A stretch of 56,039 bases of DNA from Bacteroidaceae bacterium (GCA_017472635.1 JAFUPU010000042.1:1-56039), one strand, 5' to 3'; positions 35,594 to 44,968 are shown, counted from the stretch's first letter. Made by a program: numbers and translations. The notes: generated from the sequence alone by a model not told the origin.

Positions 35594-35673
35594 AACCTTC
35601 CAAGCAATAAACTGCGCGAAGCGCCAGCAACCCATCAACGATACATTGCACCCTTTGCCATGCAACGTTCTCT
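35594..35673. repeat. Dispersed-repeat remnant
   Basis: The gap after the terminator contains AAACTGCGCGAAGCGCCAGC followed by AACCCATCAAC, matching words at 520-540 and elsewhere in the window. There is no gene. Confidence 0.5.
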
Positions 35674-36171
35674 TTAACGGAAGTCCGGTTGGAAAAGCAC
35701 AATCGAATGGCTTGCAAGTGAAGCGGGAACGTCTATGAGACGCTGGTTGCGACTGCCACGGAACAAGAGTGTCTCGTCTTGTTGAGCCTGTACAAAGGGT
35801 CCGTCCACCAATACGTCGATGTGTTGCAGCAAACGGCGTTGCGTCTCGTCCTTTACAAGTTGCTCATACAAATACCCGGTGTAGCACCAAATGTTTTTTG
35901 TGCTATGCCGCTTGATGGCTTCAGCCAGCTCTGCAAATCCTTCAGGCTGGAACATAGGATCTCCACCGGTGAAGGTCACATCAGCAAAAGGGTCGGCAAG
36001 GATAATGTCTAAAATCTCCTCACTCTTCATCAGGCGTCCGTTCCCAATATCCCACGACTCCGGATTGTGGCAGCCGGGACATTGGTTCGGACATCCTGCA
36101 GCGTAGACAGCGGTCCGGAATCCCGGACCGTCTACCGTTGTATCTTCTATGATTCGGAGAATGGCAAGCAT
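35674..36171 (-). CDS. nrdG: Anaerobic ribonucleotide reductase activating protein
   Basis: Radical SAM enzyme that installs the glycyl radical on NrdD under anaerobic conditions. The CxxxCxxC iron-sulfur motif is at residues 27-34 (CPNQCPGC), followed by the SAM-binding TFTGGDPMFQ segment. At 165 residues it has normal length. Its start overlaps the 3' end of nrdD by 25 bp, indicating coupled translation in one nrdDG operon. Confidence 0.95.
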   Translation of the reverse strand: MLAILRIIEDTTVDGPGFRTAVYAAGCPNQCPGCHNPESWDIGNGRLMKSEEILDIILADPFADVTFTGGDPMFQPEGFAELAEAIKRHSTKNIWCYTGYLYEQLVKDETQRRLLQHIDVLVDGPFVQAQQDETLLFRGSRNQRLIDVPASLASHSIVLFQPDFR

Positions 36172-38393
36172 GCTTGTGTTCCCTCCAAGTTATGTGTGAC
36201 GCGGTCGTTCAGTTCCGCCAGTTTGGCCTTGTTCCAACGGTCAGTTGTTCCTACCAGATAGCCTGTGATGCGTTGCAATTTGTCGATGTTTGCACTGCCA
36301 CACCGTGGACAGGTCTCCATCTCTGTGGCTGCATTCTCGTACCCACAGTCCATGCATCGGTTGCGGTTGTGGTTGACAGAGCCATATCCGATGTTGTATT
36401 TGTCCATCATGTCTACCACACGCATGATTACCTCGGGGTTGTGGGTCGCATCTCCGTCAATCTCGACATAGAAGATGTGTCCGCCTCGTGTAAGATCGTG
36501 ATAGGGAGCCTCCACTTCGGCTTTGTGGCGAGCACTGCATTTATAGTAAACGGGTACGTGGTTTGAGTTGGTATAATATTCGCGGTCGGTGATTCCCTTC
36601 AGTTCACCGAACGTTTTGCGGTCATTACGGGTGAACTTTCCGGAGAGTCCCTCAGCCGGAGTAGCCAGAATACTGTAGTTGTGCTGATACTGGTCAGAGA
36701 ATTGGTTTGCACGGTCGCGCATGTAGGTGACGATTCTCAGTCCCAGTTGTTGTGCCTCTTCTGATTCTCCGTGGTGCTTGCCTGTCAGAGCCACCAGGCA
36801 CTCTGCCAGTCCAATGAAGCCGATGCCCAGTGTTCCTTGGTTGATAACAGAGGCAATGGTATCGTTGGCTCCCAATTTTTCACATCCTATCCACAGGGAT
36901 GACATCAGCAGGGGGAACTGTTTGGCATATGCTGTCTTTTGGAATTCCATGCGTTCGTGCAGTTGGCGGGCTGTAATCTCCAACAGGTGGTCGAGTTTGG
37001 CAAAAAAGCGGGCGATGCGTTCGTCACCTTCGGGTATATCCATGCATTCAATAGCCAACCGAACGATGTTGATGGTAGAGAAGGAGAGGTTTCCCCGCCC
37101 GATAGAGGTCTTGGGACCGAAACGATTTTCAAATACTCGGGTGCGGCATCCCATGGTTGCAACCTCGTGTTCATACCGGTGTGGGTCATTGGGGTTCCAG
37201 GCATCGTTTTGGTTGAAGGTGGCATCCAGGTTCAAGAAGTTAGGAAAGAAACGGCGGGCACTGACTTTACATGCCAGGCGATATAGGTCATAATTACGGT
37301 CTTCAGGCAGATAGCTTACTCCACGTTTCTTTTTCCATATCTGTATGGGGAATATGGCAGTTTCACCGTTTCCTACCCCGCGGTATGTACTGCCCAACAG
37401 TTCGCGTATGATGCACCGTCCTTCAGCGCTGGTGTCGGTACCATAGTTGATGGAGCTGAACCCTAGTTGGTTTCCTCCGCGCGAATGTATGGTGTTCATG
37501 TTGTGTATAAAAGCTTCCATTGATTGATGCACGCGTGCTACAGTGCGGTTTACAGCATGCTGCACGATTCGTTGGTCTCCCTCCAAACCTTCTAACGGTG
37601 CCGTGAGGTAGTCCTCCAACTCATATTGGTAGAGGTGCTCAAGGTTCCTTCCTTCCAACTCCTCAAGGTTCTTTATCTCTTCGATGAAGCTGTTTCTCAC
37701 ATAGGGTGCCAGGTAGAAGTCGAATGCCGGGATAGCTTGTCCGCCATGCATTTCGTTTTGCGCAGTCTCCAACGAAATACATCCCAATATGCTGGCTGTT
37801 TCAATCCGTTTGGCAGGTCTTGATTCGCCATGTCCGGCTGAAAATCCGTGTGTCAGAATCTTATCCAACGGATGTTGTACACAGGTCAGGCTTTTAGTCG
37901 GATAATAGTCCTTGTCGTGGATATGCAGGTATCCCGCGTTCACAGCCTCCAACACTTCCTCTTCCAACAGATAGTCATCGACAAAAGGTTTGGTCGTTTC
38001 ACTTGAGAATTTCATCATCATTCCGGCAGGGGTGTCGGCATTCATATTTGCATTTTCGCGAGTGACGTCGTTTTTCTTTATGTTGATGATTTCCAGAAAT
38101 ACGTCCCTGGTCTTCGCCTTCCGCGCAATACGCCGTTGGTTGCGGTAAGCAATGTATTTTTGAGCCACATCCTTTCGGGCACTTTTCATCAATTCCAGTT
38201 CTACCATGTCTTGAATGGCTTCTACGGTCATTTGCGATTCACCGCGAAAAGCCACACGGTCGGTTATCTGTGCCACCAAGTGCATATCTTCACCTGCCTC
38301 GGTGTGCAACATTGCTTTACGGATGGCTGTGGCTATTTTTTCTTCGTTGAATCCCACAATGCGTCCATCGCGTTTGATCACTGTCTGTATCAT
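36147..38393 (-). CDS. nrdD: Anaerobic (class III) ribonucleoside-triphosphate reductase
   Basis: Reduces ribonucleotides to deoxyribonucleotides anaerobically through a glycyl radical. An N-terminal ATP-cone (about 1-95, starting VIKRDGRIVGFNEEKIATAI) gives allosteric control. The catalytic barrel has GGNQLGFSSINYG and NLSFSTINIVRLA. Near the C-terminus a zinc-binding CMDCG...CPRCG precedes the glycyl-radical motif RITGY (Gly711). It is 748 residues long. The leader contains a cobalamin riboswitch (38611-38802), so expression is probably lowered when vitamin B12 is plentiful and a B12-dependent class II reductase can take over; that other enzyme is not in this window. Confidence 0.96.
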   Translation of the reverse strand: MIQTVIKRDGRIVGFNEEKIATAIRKAMLHTEAGEDMHLVAQITDRVAFRGESQMTVEAIQDMVELELMKSARKDVAQKYIAYRNQRRIARKAKTRDVFLEIINIKKNDVTRENANMNADTPAGMMMKFSSETTKPFVDDYLLEEEVLEAVNAGYLHIHDKDYYPTKSLTCVQHPLDKILTHGFSAGHGESRPAKRIETASILGCISLETAQNEMHGGQAIPAFDFYLAPYVRNSFIEEIKNLEELEGRNLEHLYQYELEDYLTAPLEGLEGDQRIVQHAVNRTVARVHQSMEAFIHNMNTIHSRGGNQLGFSSINYGTDTSAEGRCIIRELLGSTYRGVGNGETAIFPIQIWKKKRGVSYLPEDRNYDLYRLACKVSARRFFPNFLNLDATFNQNDAWNPNDPHRYEHEVATMGCRTRVFENRFGPKTSIGRGNLSFSTINIVRLAIECMDIPEGDERIARFFAKLDHLLEITARQLHERMEFQKTAYAKQFPLLMSSLWIGCEKLGANDTIASVINQGTLGIGFIGLAECLVALTGKHHGESEEAQQLGLRIVTYMRDRANQFSDQYQHNYSILATPAEGLSGKFTRNDRKTFGELKGITDREYYTNSNHVPVYYKCSARHKAEVEAPYHDLTRGGHIFYVEIDGDATHNPEVIMRVVDMMDKYNIGYGSVNHNRNRCMDCGYENAATEMETCPRCGSANIDKLQRITGYLVGTTDRWNKAKLAELNDRVTHNLEGTQACLPFSES

Positions 38394-38522
38394 GTTGTTT
38401 ATCTCTTGTTGGTTATGGTTTTCTTATACCTTATTATTATATAGTTACTGTTTGTCAACTACGAATGATGAATGGAGCACATCTTATACTCCACACAGAA
38501 AAGAAATACCAAAGGAGACTGT

Positions 38523-38554
38523 AAAGTAACCTCCGGTCGTCAGAGGTCTACTTT
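38523..38554 (-). promoter_or_regulatory. Hairpin between riboswitch and nrdD, candidate expression platform
   Basis: AAAGTAACCTC (38523-38533) pairs with GAGGTCTACTTT (38543-38554), a stem of 11 bp with one bulge. It lies about 55 bp downstream of the aptamer in the nrdD leader. No T-run follows on the minus strand, so if it acts it would be through translation or mRNA processing, not simple termination. Function is inference. Confidence 0.4.
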
Positions 38555-38610
38555 TTATGGGGTAATTCCGTTGCCTAATCCCACGAGTTGCATCCGGTAT
38601 TCATTTCTTG

Positions 38611-38802
38611 GGCGAATGGCAGGTCTTCTGACTTGCTCCTATGTTTGAATCCTTCCCAACGTCACTATCTGTACATCAGTGGACTGCAATGCGTTTCAAA
38701 CATTTGCCAGAGCTTCACAGCAGCGGGACTGTCCGGGAGTTTCACCCGATTCCCTTTTCATTCATAGAGGATCGATTGACCATTATGAAACCTATTCGCG
38801 CG
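38611..38802 (-). ncRNA. Cobalamin riboswitch in the nrdDG leader
   Basis: Read on the minus strand, the leader shows the conserved cobalamin-aptamer parts in order: a P1 arm GCGAAT; the GGGAATCGGGTGAAACTCCC segment followed by GGACAGTCCCGCTGCTGTGA; then GTCCACTGATG; GGGAAGG; and the B12-box region AGTCAGAAGACCTGCC, closed by the P1 partner ATTCGC. The order, spacing and total size of about 190 nt fit the family. It starts directly after a promoter box and ends about 215 bp before the nrdD ATG. Confidence 0.93.
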
Positions 38803-38803
38803 A

Positions 38804-38811
38804 CAAAGGTA
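38804..38811 (-). promoter_or_regulatory. Bacteroidales -7 promoter box of the riboswitch-nrdDG transcript
   Basis: On the minus strand TACCTTTG lies immediately before the riboswitch 5' end, so transcription would begin close to the P1 stem. The -33 position shows TGTG, not a perfect TTTG. Confidence 0.65.
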
Positions 38812-38953
38812 ACAAAATAAAATAAGAAATCACATTCTGCAATTCATAATTCACAATTTACAATTAAAATAAAATGAGAAAACGCAATTAGTTCGCTTCG
38901 TCATTAACGGCAAGCGTTAATTGTCAATCAGAGAATTATGGATTGTCTTCCTG
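38812..38953. other. Intergenic stretch without recognised gene
   Basis: This A/T-rich stretch between the riboswitch promoter and the end of luxS includes direct A/T words such as AATTCATAATTCACAATTTACAATTAAAA. These resemble common low-complexity intergenic remnants also seen at 14871-14930. Nothing functional is evident. Confidence 0.4.
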
Positions 38954-39460
38954 CTAACAACCGGGTATAACAGTTGTCGGATATTCCAAATTCTTTTCTG
39001 TCATGTGTAACAATACCTGTTTCAGATACCTGTCTGCTTCCCAGCGTGCCATGGGCAGATCGTGCAACATGCAATTACCACAATCGGCTGCAGACGTGCC
39101 AGGCACCTCTCCTTCGTATCCGGCAATAAACTCGAATGTCTCTTTCATCAGTTCCACAATGTCGGTTGACTCGAGGTCTCCCTTTACAATCAAATAATTT
39201 CCCGTAAGGCACCCCATCGGTCCCCAGTAGACTATCTTTTCAGCCCATACCGGATGGTTGCGCAGATAAGTTGCAGCCAGGTGTTCGATGGTGTGTAATG
39301 CACCTTGCCCTAAAGCCGGTTCGCGGTTAGGCTCTTTCATTCGTATATCGAATGTGGTTATCTTCTCTTTGCCAATCTTATCTTTGCGTGAAACATATAT
39401 TCCTCTCAACAATAGGTTGTGATTAACCTGAAAACTCGGTATCTTTTTCATCTTCTTCAA
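38954..39460 (-). CDS. luxS: S-ribosylhomocysteine lyase (autoinducer-2 synthase)
   Basis: Cleaves S-ribosylhomocysteine to homocysteine and DPD, the precursor of autoinducer-2. The metal motif HTIEH is at 56-60 and the catalytic Cys84 lies in GCLTGNY, where many relatives have GCRTG. A second metal cysteine, Cys127, lies in DCGNC. At 168 residues it has normal length. It follows mtnN by 52 bp on the same strand; together they form the two-step SAH detoxification pathway, an order I associate with Porphyromonas-type genomes. Confidence 0.95.
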   Translation of the reverse strand: MKKMKKIPSFQVNHNLLLRGIYVSRKDKIGKEKITTFDIRMKEPNREPALGQGALHTIEHLAATYLRNHPVWAEKIVYWGPMGCLTGNYLIVKGDLESTDIVELMKETFEFIAGYEGEVPGTSAADCGNCMLHDLPMARWEADRYLKQVLLHMTEKNLEYPTTVIPGC

Positions 39461-39512
39461 TTTTTTAACTGTGCATTAGTTTGCTTGCCACTCGTCATGC
39501 ATGCTGTATCAT

Positions 39513-40208
39513 TTACTTTCCTGCCAACTTTGTGAGGTATTCGCGCGTAACATCAAAAGAACGGTCTGCCATTGTTCCCCAAAAGTCGGTGTATTGTTCC
39601 CAATGATTGTCCACTCCGGGTGTATCACTGATGATACGGAAACTTATGAACGGCACTTTATGTAAATGACAGACTTGTGCAATAGCTCCCGACTCCATGT
39701 CTACTGCCATCCCCTCGGGAAAATGTTTTTTTATCTCGTCCAACTCTTTTCTGTCAGTGATGAATTTGTCTCCACTGCATATCAATCCCGGATGGATAGT
39801 TGTCTCTTCCTTTTTTATAGTGACAGCCTCTTCCAACAGTCTCTTGTCCCCTTCAAAGCGGGGCGGCAAACCTTGTACTTGTCCGTACTCGTTTCCTTCG
39901 CCACACCACACGTCGTGATATACCACCTGCGAACTTGCCACCACATCCATCAGTTTCAATCGTTGGTCTATACCTCCAGCAACTCCTGTACTGATGATAC
40001 ATTGGGGTGCAAATCTCCTAATCATTTCAGTTGCACCTACTGCAGCATTTACTTTTCCTATGCCGCACTGCATTACTACAATGTCCCCCGTTCCTAACTT
40101 TCCTTCGCTAAAATTGAACACCTCCCCATGGCATTCTCTTCGCTCGTCAAGCAAGCCCACTATTTGGTCATGCTCAACTTTCATAGCCGTTATTATTCCT
40201 ATTCGCAT
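39513..40208 (-). CDS. mtnN: 5'-methylthioadenosine/S-adenosylhomocysteine nucleosidase
   Basis: Hydrolyses MTA and SAH, releasing adenine, and supplies S-ribosylhomocysteine to LuxS. The family start MRIGIITAMKVEHDQIV, ligand loop GIGKVNAAVG, STGVAGG, and the ribose-binding VDMESGAIAQVC (Met-Glu pair) are present, as is SDTPGVDNH, where the catalytic Asp is expected. It has 231 residues, family length. It is the first gene of the mtnN-luxS unit with a promoter box at 40231-40238 on the minus strand. The long insertion around WCGEGNEYGQVQGLP is usual for Bacteroidales members. Confidence 0.94.
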   Translation of the reverse strand: MRIGIITAMKVEHDQIVGLLDERRECHGEVFNFSEGKLGTGDIVVMQCGIGKVNAAVGATEMIRRFAPQCIISTGVAGGIDQRLKLMDVVASSQVVYHDVWCGEGNEYGQVQGLPPRFEGDKRLLEEAVTIKKEETTIHPGLICSGDKFITDRKELDEIKKHFPEGMAVDMESGAIAQVCHLHKVPFISFRIISDTPGVDNHWEQYTDFWGTMADRSFDVTREYLTKLAGK

Positions 40209-40230
40209 GTTTTTATACTTATTTTGAAAC

Positions 40231-40268
40231 GCAAAGATACAAATTAAATAAAATATTAGTATCTTTGC
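40231..40268. promoter_or_regulatory. Back-to-back divergent promoters of mtnN and the YfhO-like gene
   Basis: The -7 boxes form a perfect 10-bp inverted repeat: GCAAAGATAC at 40231-40240 (minus-strand TATCTTTGC) and GTATCTTTGC at 40259-40268. Each lies 20-30 bp before its ATG (40208 and 40291). The promoters overlap and face away from each other, so their polymerases would compete for the same DNA. Confidence 0.65.
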
Positions 40269-40290
40269 CGCTCATTAAAACCATTCAGAT

Positions 40291-42813
40291 ATGAATAAAT
40301 TACGTATAATATGGCCCGATGTGGCAGCCATTGTGTTCTTTTTGGCAATATCAGTTGTATATTTCTATCCAGCGAATATAGAAGGAAGAAGGCTTGGACA
40401 GCACGACCATATAGCCGGAATAGGCAGTGGACAAGAAGCGAAAGAATATTATGAGCGGACAGGTGAACGGACGCGATGGACAAATGCCCTGTTTGGAGGA
40501 ATGCCTACCTACCAAATGTCACCCAGTTATGACTCTACCGAGATGCTGAGTGAAGTGGAAAAGGTATATAGATTGTTTATTCCGGGATACACGTGGTACT
40601 TGTTTGTGATGTTGATTGGATTCTACATCTTGATGCGTGTGTTGGAGTTTAGGGCATGGATGGCTACGTTGGGAGCCGTATTGTGGACCTTTTCATCGTA
40701 TTTCTTCATCATCATTGCCGCCGGACACATATGGAAACTGATAACACTGGCATACATTCCGCCCACAATTGCCGGAATGGTGATGATATATAAAGGTAAA
40801 TGGAAATGGGGAGTGCCTATGACCACCTTGTTTGTGGCATTGCAGATAAAGTCAAACCATGTACAAATGAGTTATTACTTCATGATGGTAATGGCATTGA
40901 TGGCATTGGCATACGGACTGACTGCATGGAAAACAGGCAAATTGAAACAATTCGGCAAACAGACAGCCCTATTGGTAACGGCAGGTCTGCTGGGAGTGGC
41001 GATGAATGCATCAAGCCTGTACCATACCTATGAGTACAGTAAAGAGACGATGCGTGGAAAATCGGAACTGATAAAGAAAAATACATCAAACCAGACACGC
41101 AGCGGACTGGAACGCGATTATATTACGCAGTGGAGTTATGGAATAGGTGAAACCTGGACGCTGTTAGTTCCAAATACTAAAGGTGGAGCATCAACTCCGT
41201 TGGCAGCGAATGAGGACGCTATGGAAAAAGCAAACCCAATGTACCGCCAGCTGATAGGGCAGATAGGCTCCTACTTCGGTGAACAACCGGGCACTTCAGG
41301 ACCTGTGTATGTAGGAGCAATGGTAATAGCACTGTGTCTGATAGGACTGATGGTTGTGAAGGGTCCTATGAAATGGGCGTTGCTGGTAGCCACCATACTG
41401 TCTGTCATGTTGTCGTGGGGAAAAAATATGATGTGGCTGACAGACTTGTTCCTTGACTATGTGCCGATGTATGACAAGTTCCGTGCAGTAGCCAGTATTC
41501 TGGTAATAGCAGAATTTACAATTCCCCTATTGGGTATGTTAGGTTTGAAGGAACTTGTGACATGTGTCGAAGCCGGAAAGCTGAAGGAATCTCAGTACGG
41601 ATGGAAAGGAAAGTGGAACATGCAACAATGCATTTGGATAGGTGTGGGGCTGACCGCTTGCATCTGTCTGTTGTTTGCACTGATGCCCGAAGTCTTCTTC
41701 TCAAATTATATACCTGAAGGAGAAATGGCAATGCTGAAAAAAGCACTGCCGGCTGAACACCTCGTTCCCTTTACCATGGAACTGACTGAGGTAAGGCAAA
41801 GCCTGTTTGTAGCAGATGCATGGCGCAGTTTCGGATTCATTGTAGCAGGCGGATTGGTGTTGCTGCTTTTCACTTCTAAAAAGATTGGACAGACCGCAAT
41901 GGCCATTGCGCTGTTGGCTATATGCCTGATAGACATGTGGGGTGTGAACCTGCGTTATCTGAACGCTTCTGATAAAGAGCAATTCAAGCCTAAACGTCAG
42001 GCTATCTCTATACCTAAAACCCCAACCGACGAGATTATTCTGGCAGACAAAGCACTAAACTATAGGGTGTTGAATATGGCTACCAGCACATTCAACGAAA
42101 ATAACACCTCGTACTATCACAAAAGTGTCGGTGGATACCATGCTGCCAAGCTGCGCCGTTATCAAGAATTGATCGAAGCACACATTCATCCGGAGATGAG
42201 CAAACTATACACCGATGTGCAGAAGGTCGGTGGACGACTCGACAGCATCAGTCCGACAGCATGGCCTGTGTTGAACATGTTGAATACCCGATGGGTGATA
42301 ATGCCGGCTACAGGTGGAAAAACAGTGCCTGTTGCAAATCCTCATGCCATGGGTAACGCTTGGTTCGTAATGGGACTCAAACTGGTGGAAAATGCCAATG
42401 AAGAGTTGGAAACATTAGGTAAAATCAATCCGGCACTGACTGCAGTGGTAGACAAGAAGTTTGCCGACGTTATAAAAGAACCTTCACTCGAAGGAGGCAG
42501 CATTGTATTGAAATCATACGAACCCAATCGACTGGTTTATGAAACAGATAGTCGTGAAGGCGGATTGGTAGTCTTCTCAGAGATTTACTATCCCGGATGG
42601 CGTGCCTTTATCGATGGTGAAGAAGTTCCCTACGGAAGGGCAAACTATGTATTACGCTGTATGAATGTACCGGCAGGCAAACATCAAATTGAATTTGAGT
42701 TTGACCCGAAATCGTTGCATACTACAGAGACTATTGCCTATATAGCGTTGGCGGTCATGCTACTGCTGGTTGTGGGGTGTATAGTAGGAGAGATTAGAAA
42801 AAAGAAGCAATAA
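40291..42813 (+). CDS. YfhO family polytopic membrane protein
   Basis: An 840-residue inner-membrane protein with about a dozen hydrophobic segments spread over residues 1-560. It then has a C-terminal soluble domain (about 570-810) and a last membrane helix (about 815-832). YfhO-like proteins have a GT-C-type layout and are implicated in glycosylation of lipids or teichoic-type polymers in Firmicutes. The early periplasmic-loop residues GQHDHIAGIGSGQEAKEYYE, the usual GT-C acidic position, are visible. The substrate in Bacteroidales is unknown. It ends at a strong terminator at 42861. Confidence 0.85.
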   Translation: MNKLRIIWPDVAAIVFFLAISVVYFYPANIEGRRLGQHDHIAGIGSGQEAKEYYERTGERTRWTNALFGGMPTYQMSPSYDSTEMLSEVEKVYRLFIPGYTWYLFVMLIGFYILMRVLEFRAWMATLGAVLWTFSSYFFIIIAAGHIWKLITLAYIPPTIAGMVMIYKGKWKWGVPMTTLFVALQIKSNHVQMSYYFMMVMALMALAYGLTAWKTGKLKQFGKQTALLVTAGLLGVAMNASSLYHTYEYSKETMRGKSELIKKNTSNQTRSGLERDYITQWSYGIGETWTLLVPNTKGGASTPLAANEDAMEKANPMYRQLIGQIGSYFGEQPGTSGPVYVGAMVIALCLIGLMVVKGPMKWALLVATILSVMLSWGKNMMWLTDLFLDYVPMYDKFRAVASILVIAEFTIPLLGMLGLKELVTCVEAGKLKESQYGWKGKWNMQQCIWIGVGLTACICLLFALMPEVFFSNYIPEGEMAMLKKALPAEHLVPFTMELTEVRQSLFVADAWRSFGFIVAGGLVLLLFTSKKIGQTAMAIALLAICLIDMWGVNLRYLNASDKEQFKPKRQAISIPKTPTDEIILADKALNYRVLNMATSTFNENNTSYYHKSVGGYHAAKLRRYQELIEAHIHPEMSKLYTDVQKVGGRLDSISPTAWPVLNMLNTRWVIMPATGGKTVPVANPHAMGNAWFVMGLKLVENANEELETLGKINPALTAVVDKKFADVIKEPSLEGGSIVLKSYEPNRLVYETDSREGGLVVFSEIYYPGWRAFIDGEEVPYGRANYVLRCMNVPAGKHQIEFEFDPKSLHTTETIAYIALAVMLLLVVGCIVGEIRKKKQ

Positions 42814-42860
42814 TTGTCAGCCAAAGAGCAATAAGCCACAGGCGATAAAGCCCTCATATC

Positions 42861-42909
42861 AAAGTTCTTCTTCAGCTTCCGGTTACCTGCCGGGTTGAAG
42901 AAGAACTTT
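42861..42909 (+). terminator. Rho-independent terminator of the YfhO-like gene
   Basis: A 14-bp perfect stem (42861-42874 with 42896-42909) continues directly into a seven-base T-run. It lies 47 bp after the stop codon. The rest of the gap to 43086 shows no gene. Confidence 0.9.
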
Positions 42910-43086
42910 TTTTATATATACTGCACAGGCAAAGCAAGTATATATCCGTTGGCACTTTAAGATATCTCTTTGGACGGATGGAGTATATATTATTTTTCGA
43001 GGATTAATTTCTTGCGGACGTGTCGAAGCCCTCCAGTCCCTTTCAGCCTTATGGATTGTCGGGACCGACTGAGTCAGACTCCTGTT

Positions 43087-44943
43087 TCAAGTTGCCGGTG
43101 TCCCATGTTCCGGCTCTTCAACCAGACGGAGCGTCTCTTTGCGATATTTCCATATAGTTTCGAGCCTGACTCCGGTTGCTCGAAACATCATCGTGTCATC
43201 GTCCATTTTCAATGCTGTCAGGTAACAGATGATTCTTTTGGTCGGACTGTTCGTTTGGCTGTCTATTTTTTCAGAAAGTCCCGGATGTACCTTTTCCAAC
43301 AGTTCTGCCAGCAGTTGCATTACCGTTTGTCGGCTGATTCTTTTTTCATTTCGTTTGACACCTTGCTTGAGCTGATATAGCAGGGCGATGGCTTTCGGAT
43401 TCACATTGCGTAACCTGCTATAGTTATATATCAACTCTTTCTGTGCCGATTCATGTCTGACCCTATCCAGTTCCTCTTGCAGTTCGTCTTTCCCCTTCAC
43501 TGCATTATCCAACTCTCTTTTCAACAATCTCTGCTCCCTCTGTTTCTTGTTTTGTTCCTCTTTCAGCAGACTGATTTCTTCGTACTGTTCCTTGGTTTTC
43601 AGCTTCTCTTGCTCAAGTTCTTCCGTAATCCGCTCTATACGTCTTCTACTGCGGTCGATATATGAACTCTTCCTGCCCAAGTCCCAGTGCTGTCTGGCAT
43701 TCTCTTCCTTTGCCTTTTCCATATCAACCCTGTGCGCATCTTGTTCCTCTTCCAACTGCGCCTGCAACACCGCCTGCTTCCGCCGGTTCCTTTTCCGCAA
43801 GAAGGTATATGCTGCAATGCCGGCAACCGTCACCGCCAACAGCCATCCTGCCAACCTTTTCTGTATCCTTACTCCCTTCTTGTTCTCTACCTTCAATTGG
43901 GCATTTTCCACTTTGTGTGGGATGGTTGCCACCTCCGTTGTTTTCAGCCGCATGCTGATTTCGTCATCGTAATGGTTGTATTTCTGATAGAACGAGAGTC
44001 CGAGTCCGGTATCTCCCAACCTGGTGTGGATACGGTACAAGTGGAAATAGGCACCCCGCAAGATGAGGCTGTCTTTGCTTTCCAGCAATTTCTCGGCATA
44101 AGAGAGAGCTTTGGGGTAATCCTTTATATTATAATATAGTGTGGTCAGCCCCGAATAAGCCTTGTACAAGGAAGACGAGTCTTCCGGGAGTTGTTTCCGG
44201 TAATCCAACAGCATGGCTTCTGCTTTGTCTGTATCTCCCCTGCCGGCAAGAAAAGTGGCATAGTTCAGTAACATCCTGTAATACCCTTGACGGGAAAAAC
44301 CCGCCTCTTTGTATGACAATGCCTTCTCATAATATGTCTTTGCGCTGTCGGCTTGTCCCAACATCCTGAAGGTATTCCCTATCGCTTCACATGCAAAGGC
44401 TACATAGTGTATCGAATCCCCTTTCAGCTTATGCCCGTATGATTTTTTGTAGTGTACCAGTGCCTCCTTGTAGTTTGCCTGGTCAAACATCAATGCGCCA
44501 TAGTGGTTATGCAACAAAGCCTTGTATTGGTCGTCTTCTACCCCTTTGAACCATTGTTCGCTCATGGCAAATGCCTCCGCTGCTTTTTCCGCCTCCTTGC
44601 ACTGCTTGTGTACAAGCCCTTTATACAGCCATGACTTGGCGGCAAGATGCCTCTCTTCTTGTATCGTGAAAAAATTGACGGCAATGTTGATGAGCGAATC
44701 ATTCTCCAACGGAATGTGACATTTATGCTTGGCTTGTGTATACAAAAAAGCGTACGTAGCACGCTGATACTCTAAATCAAACGAATTTTCGGAAATTTTT
44801 TCAAGCACTTCACGCGCTTTCTCCGGATTAGTCTCCATACAATCCTCTGCAAGAGCCAAAATCTGACCCTTATTGTATTGCTCGCATGAGAAAAACATGC
44901 CAAAAAGGAGCAAGAAGCCTATCCGGAGTGCTTTTTCCGTCAT
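43087..44943 (-). CDS. TPR lipoprotein/membrane regulator with coiled coil and DNA-binding-like C-terminus
   Basis: A 618-residue protein. The N-terminal signal has a possible lipobox (MFFSC, Cys20). Residues 30-330 are tetratricopeptide repeats in the periplasm. A membrane helix follows at about 365-382 (WLLAVTVAGIAAYTFL), then a long cytoplasmic coiled coil (about 390-500). The C-terminal domain (about 505-610) has helices RLRNVNPKAIALLYQL and IWKYRKETLRL that resemble a LuxR-like or other helix-turn-helix reader. No histidine kinase domain is present. Such proteins occur next to secreted-protein clusters in Bacteroidales. It is transcribed divergently from the small secreted protein gene at 45276, so it may sense an extracellular signal and control that cluster; this is inference. 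Confidence 0.8.
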   Translation of the reverse strand: MTEKALRIGFLLLFGMFFSCEQYNKGQILALAEDCMETNPEKAREVLEKISENSFDLEYQRATYAFLYTQAKHKCHIPLENDSLINIAVNFFTIQEERHLAAKSWLYKGLVHKQCKEAEKAAEAFAMSEQWFKGVEDDQYKALLHNHYGALMFDQANYKEALVHYKKSYGHKLKGDSIHYVAFACEAIGNTFRMLGQADSAKTYYEKALSYKEAGFSRQGYYRMLLNYATFLAGRGDTDKAEAMLLDYRKQLPEDSSSLYKAYSGLTTLYYNIKDYPKALSYAEKLLESKDSLILRGAYFHLYRIHTRLGDTGLGLSFYQKYNHYDDEISMRLKTTEVATIPHKVENAQLKVENKKGVRIQKRLAGWLLAVTVAGIAAYTFLRKRNRRKQAVLQAQLEEEQDAHRVDMEKAKEENARQHWDLGRKSSYIDRSRRRIERITEELEQEKLKTKEQYEEISLLKEEQNKKQREQRLLKRELDNAVKGKDELQEELDRVRHESAQKELIYNYSRLRNVNPKAIALLYQLKQGVKRNEKRISRQTVMQLLAELLEKVHPGLSEKIDSQTNSPTKRIICYLTALKMDDDTMMFRATGVRLETIWKYRKETLRLVEEPEHGTPAT

Positions 44944-44968
44944 ATTTTGTCAATTTTATATCGTTTTG

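Noticed and set aside
36147-36171. nrdD-nrdG overlap as a frameshifted single gene
   Set aside because: Both proteins have complete ends and normal lengths; an overlap of 25 bp is common in nrdDG operons.
43087-44943. Hybrid two-component sensor
   Set aside because: The TPR, membrane helix and coiled coil look sensor-like, but there are no kinase H, N or G boxes and no receiver domain.
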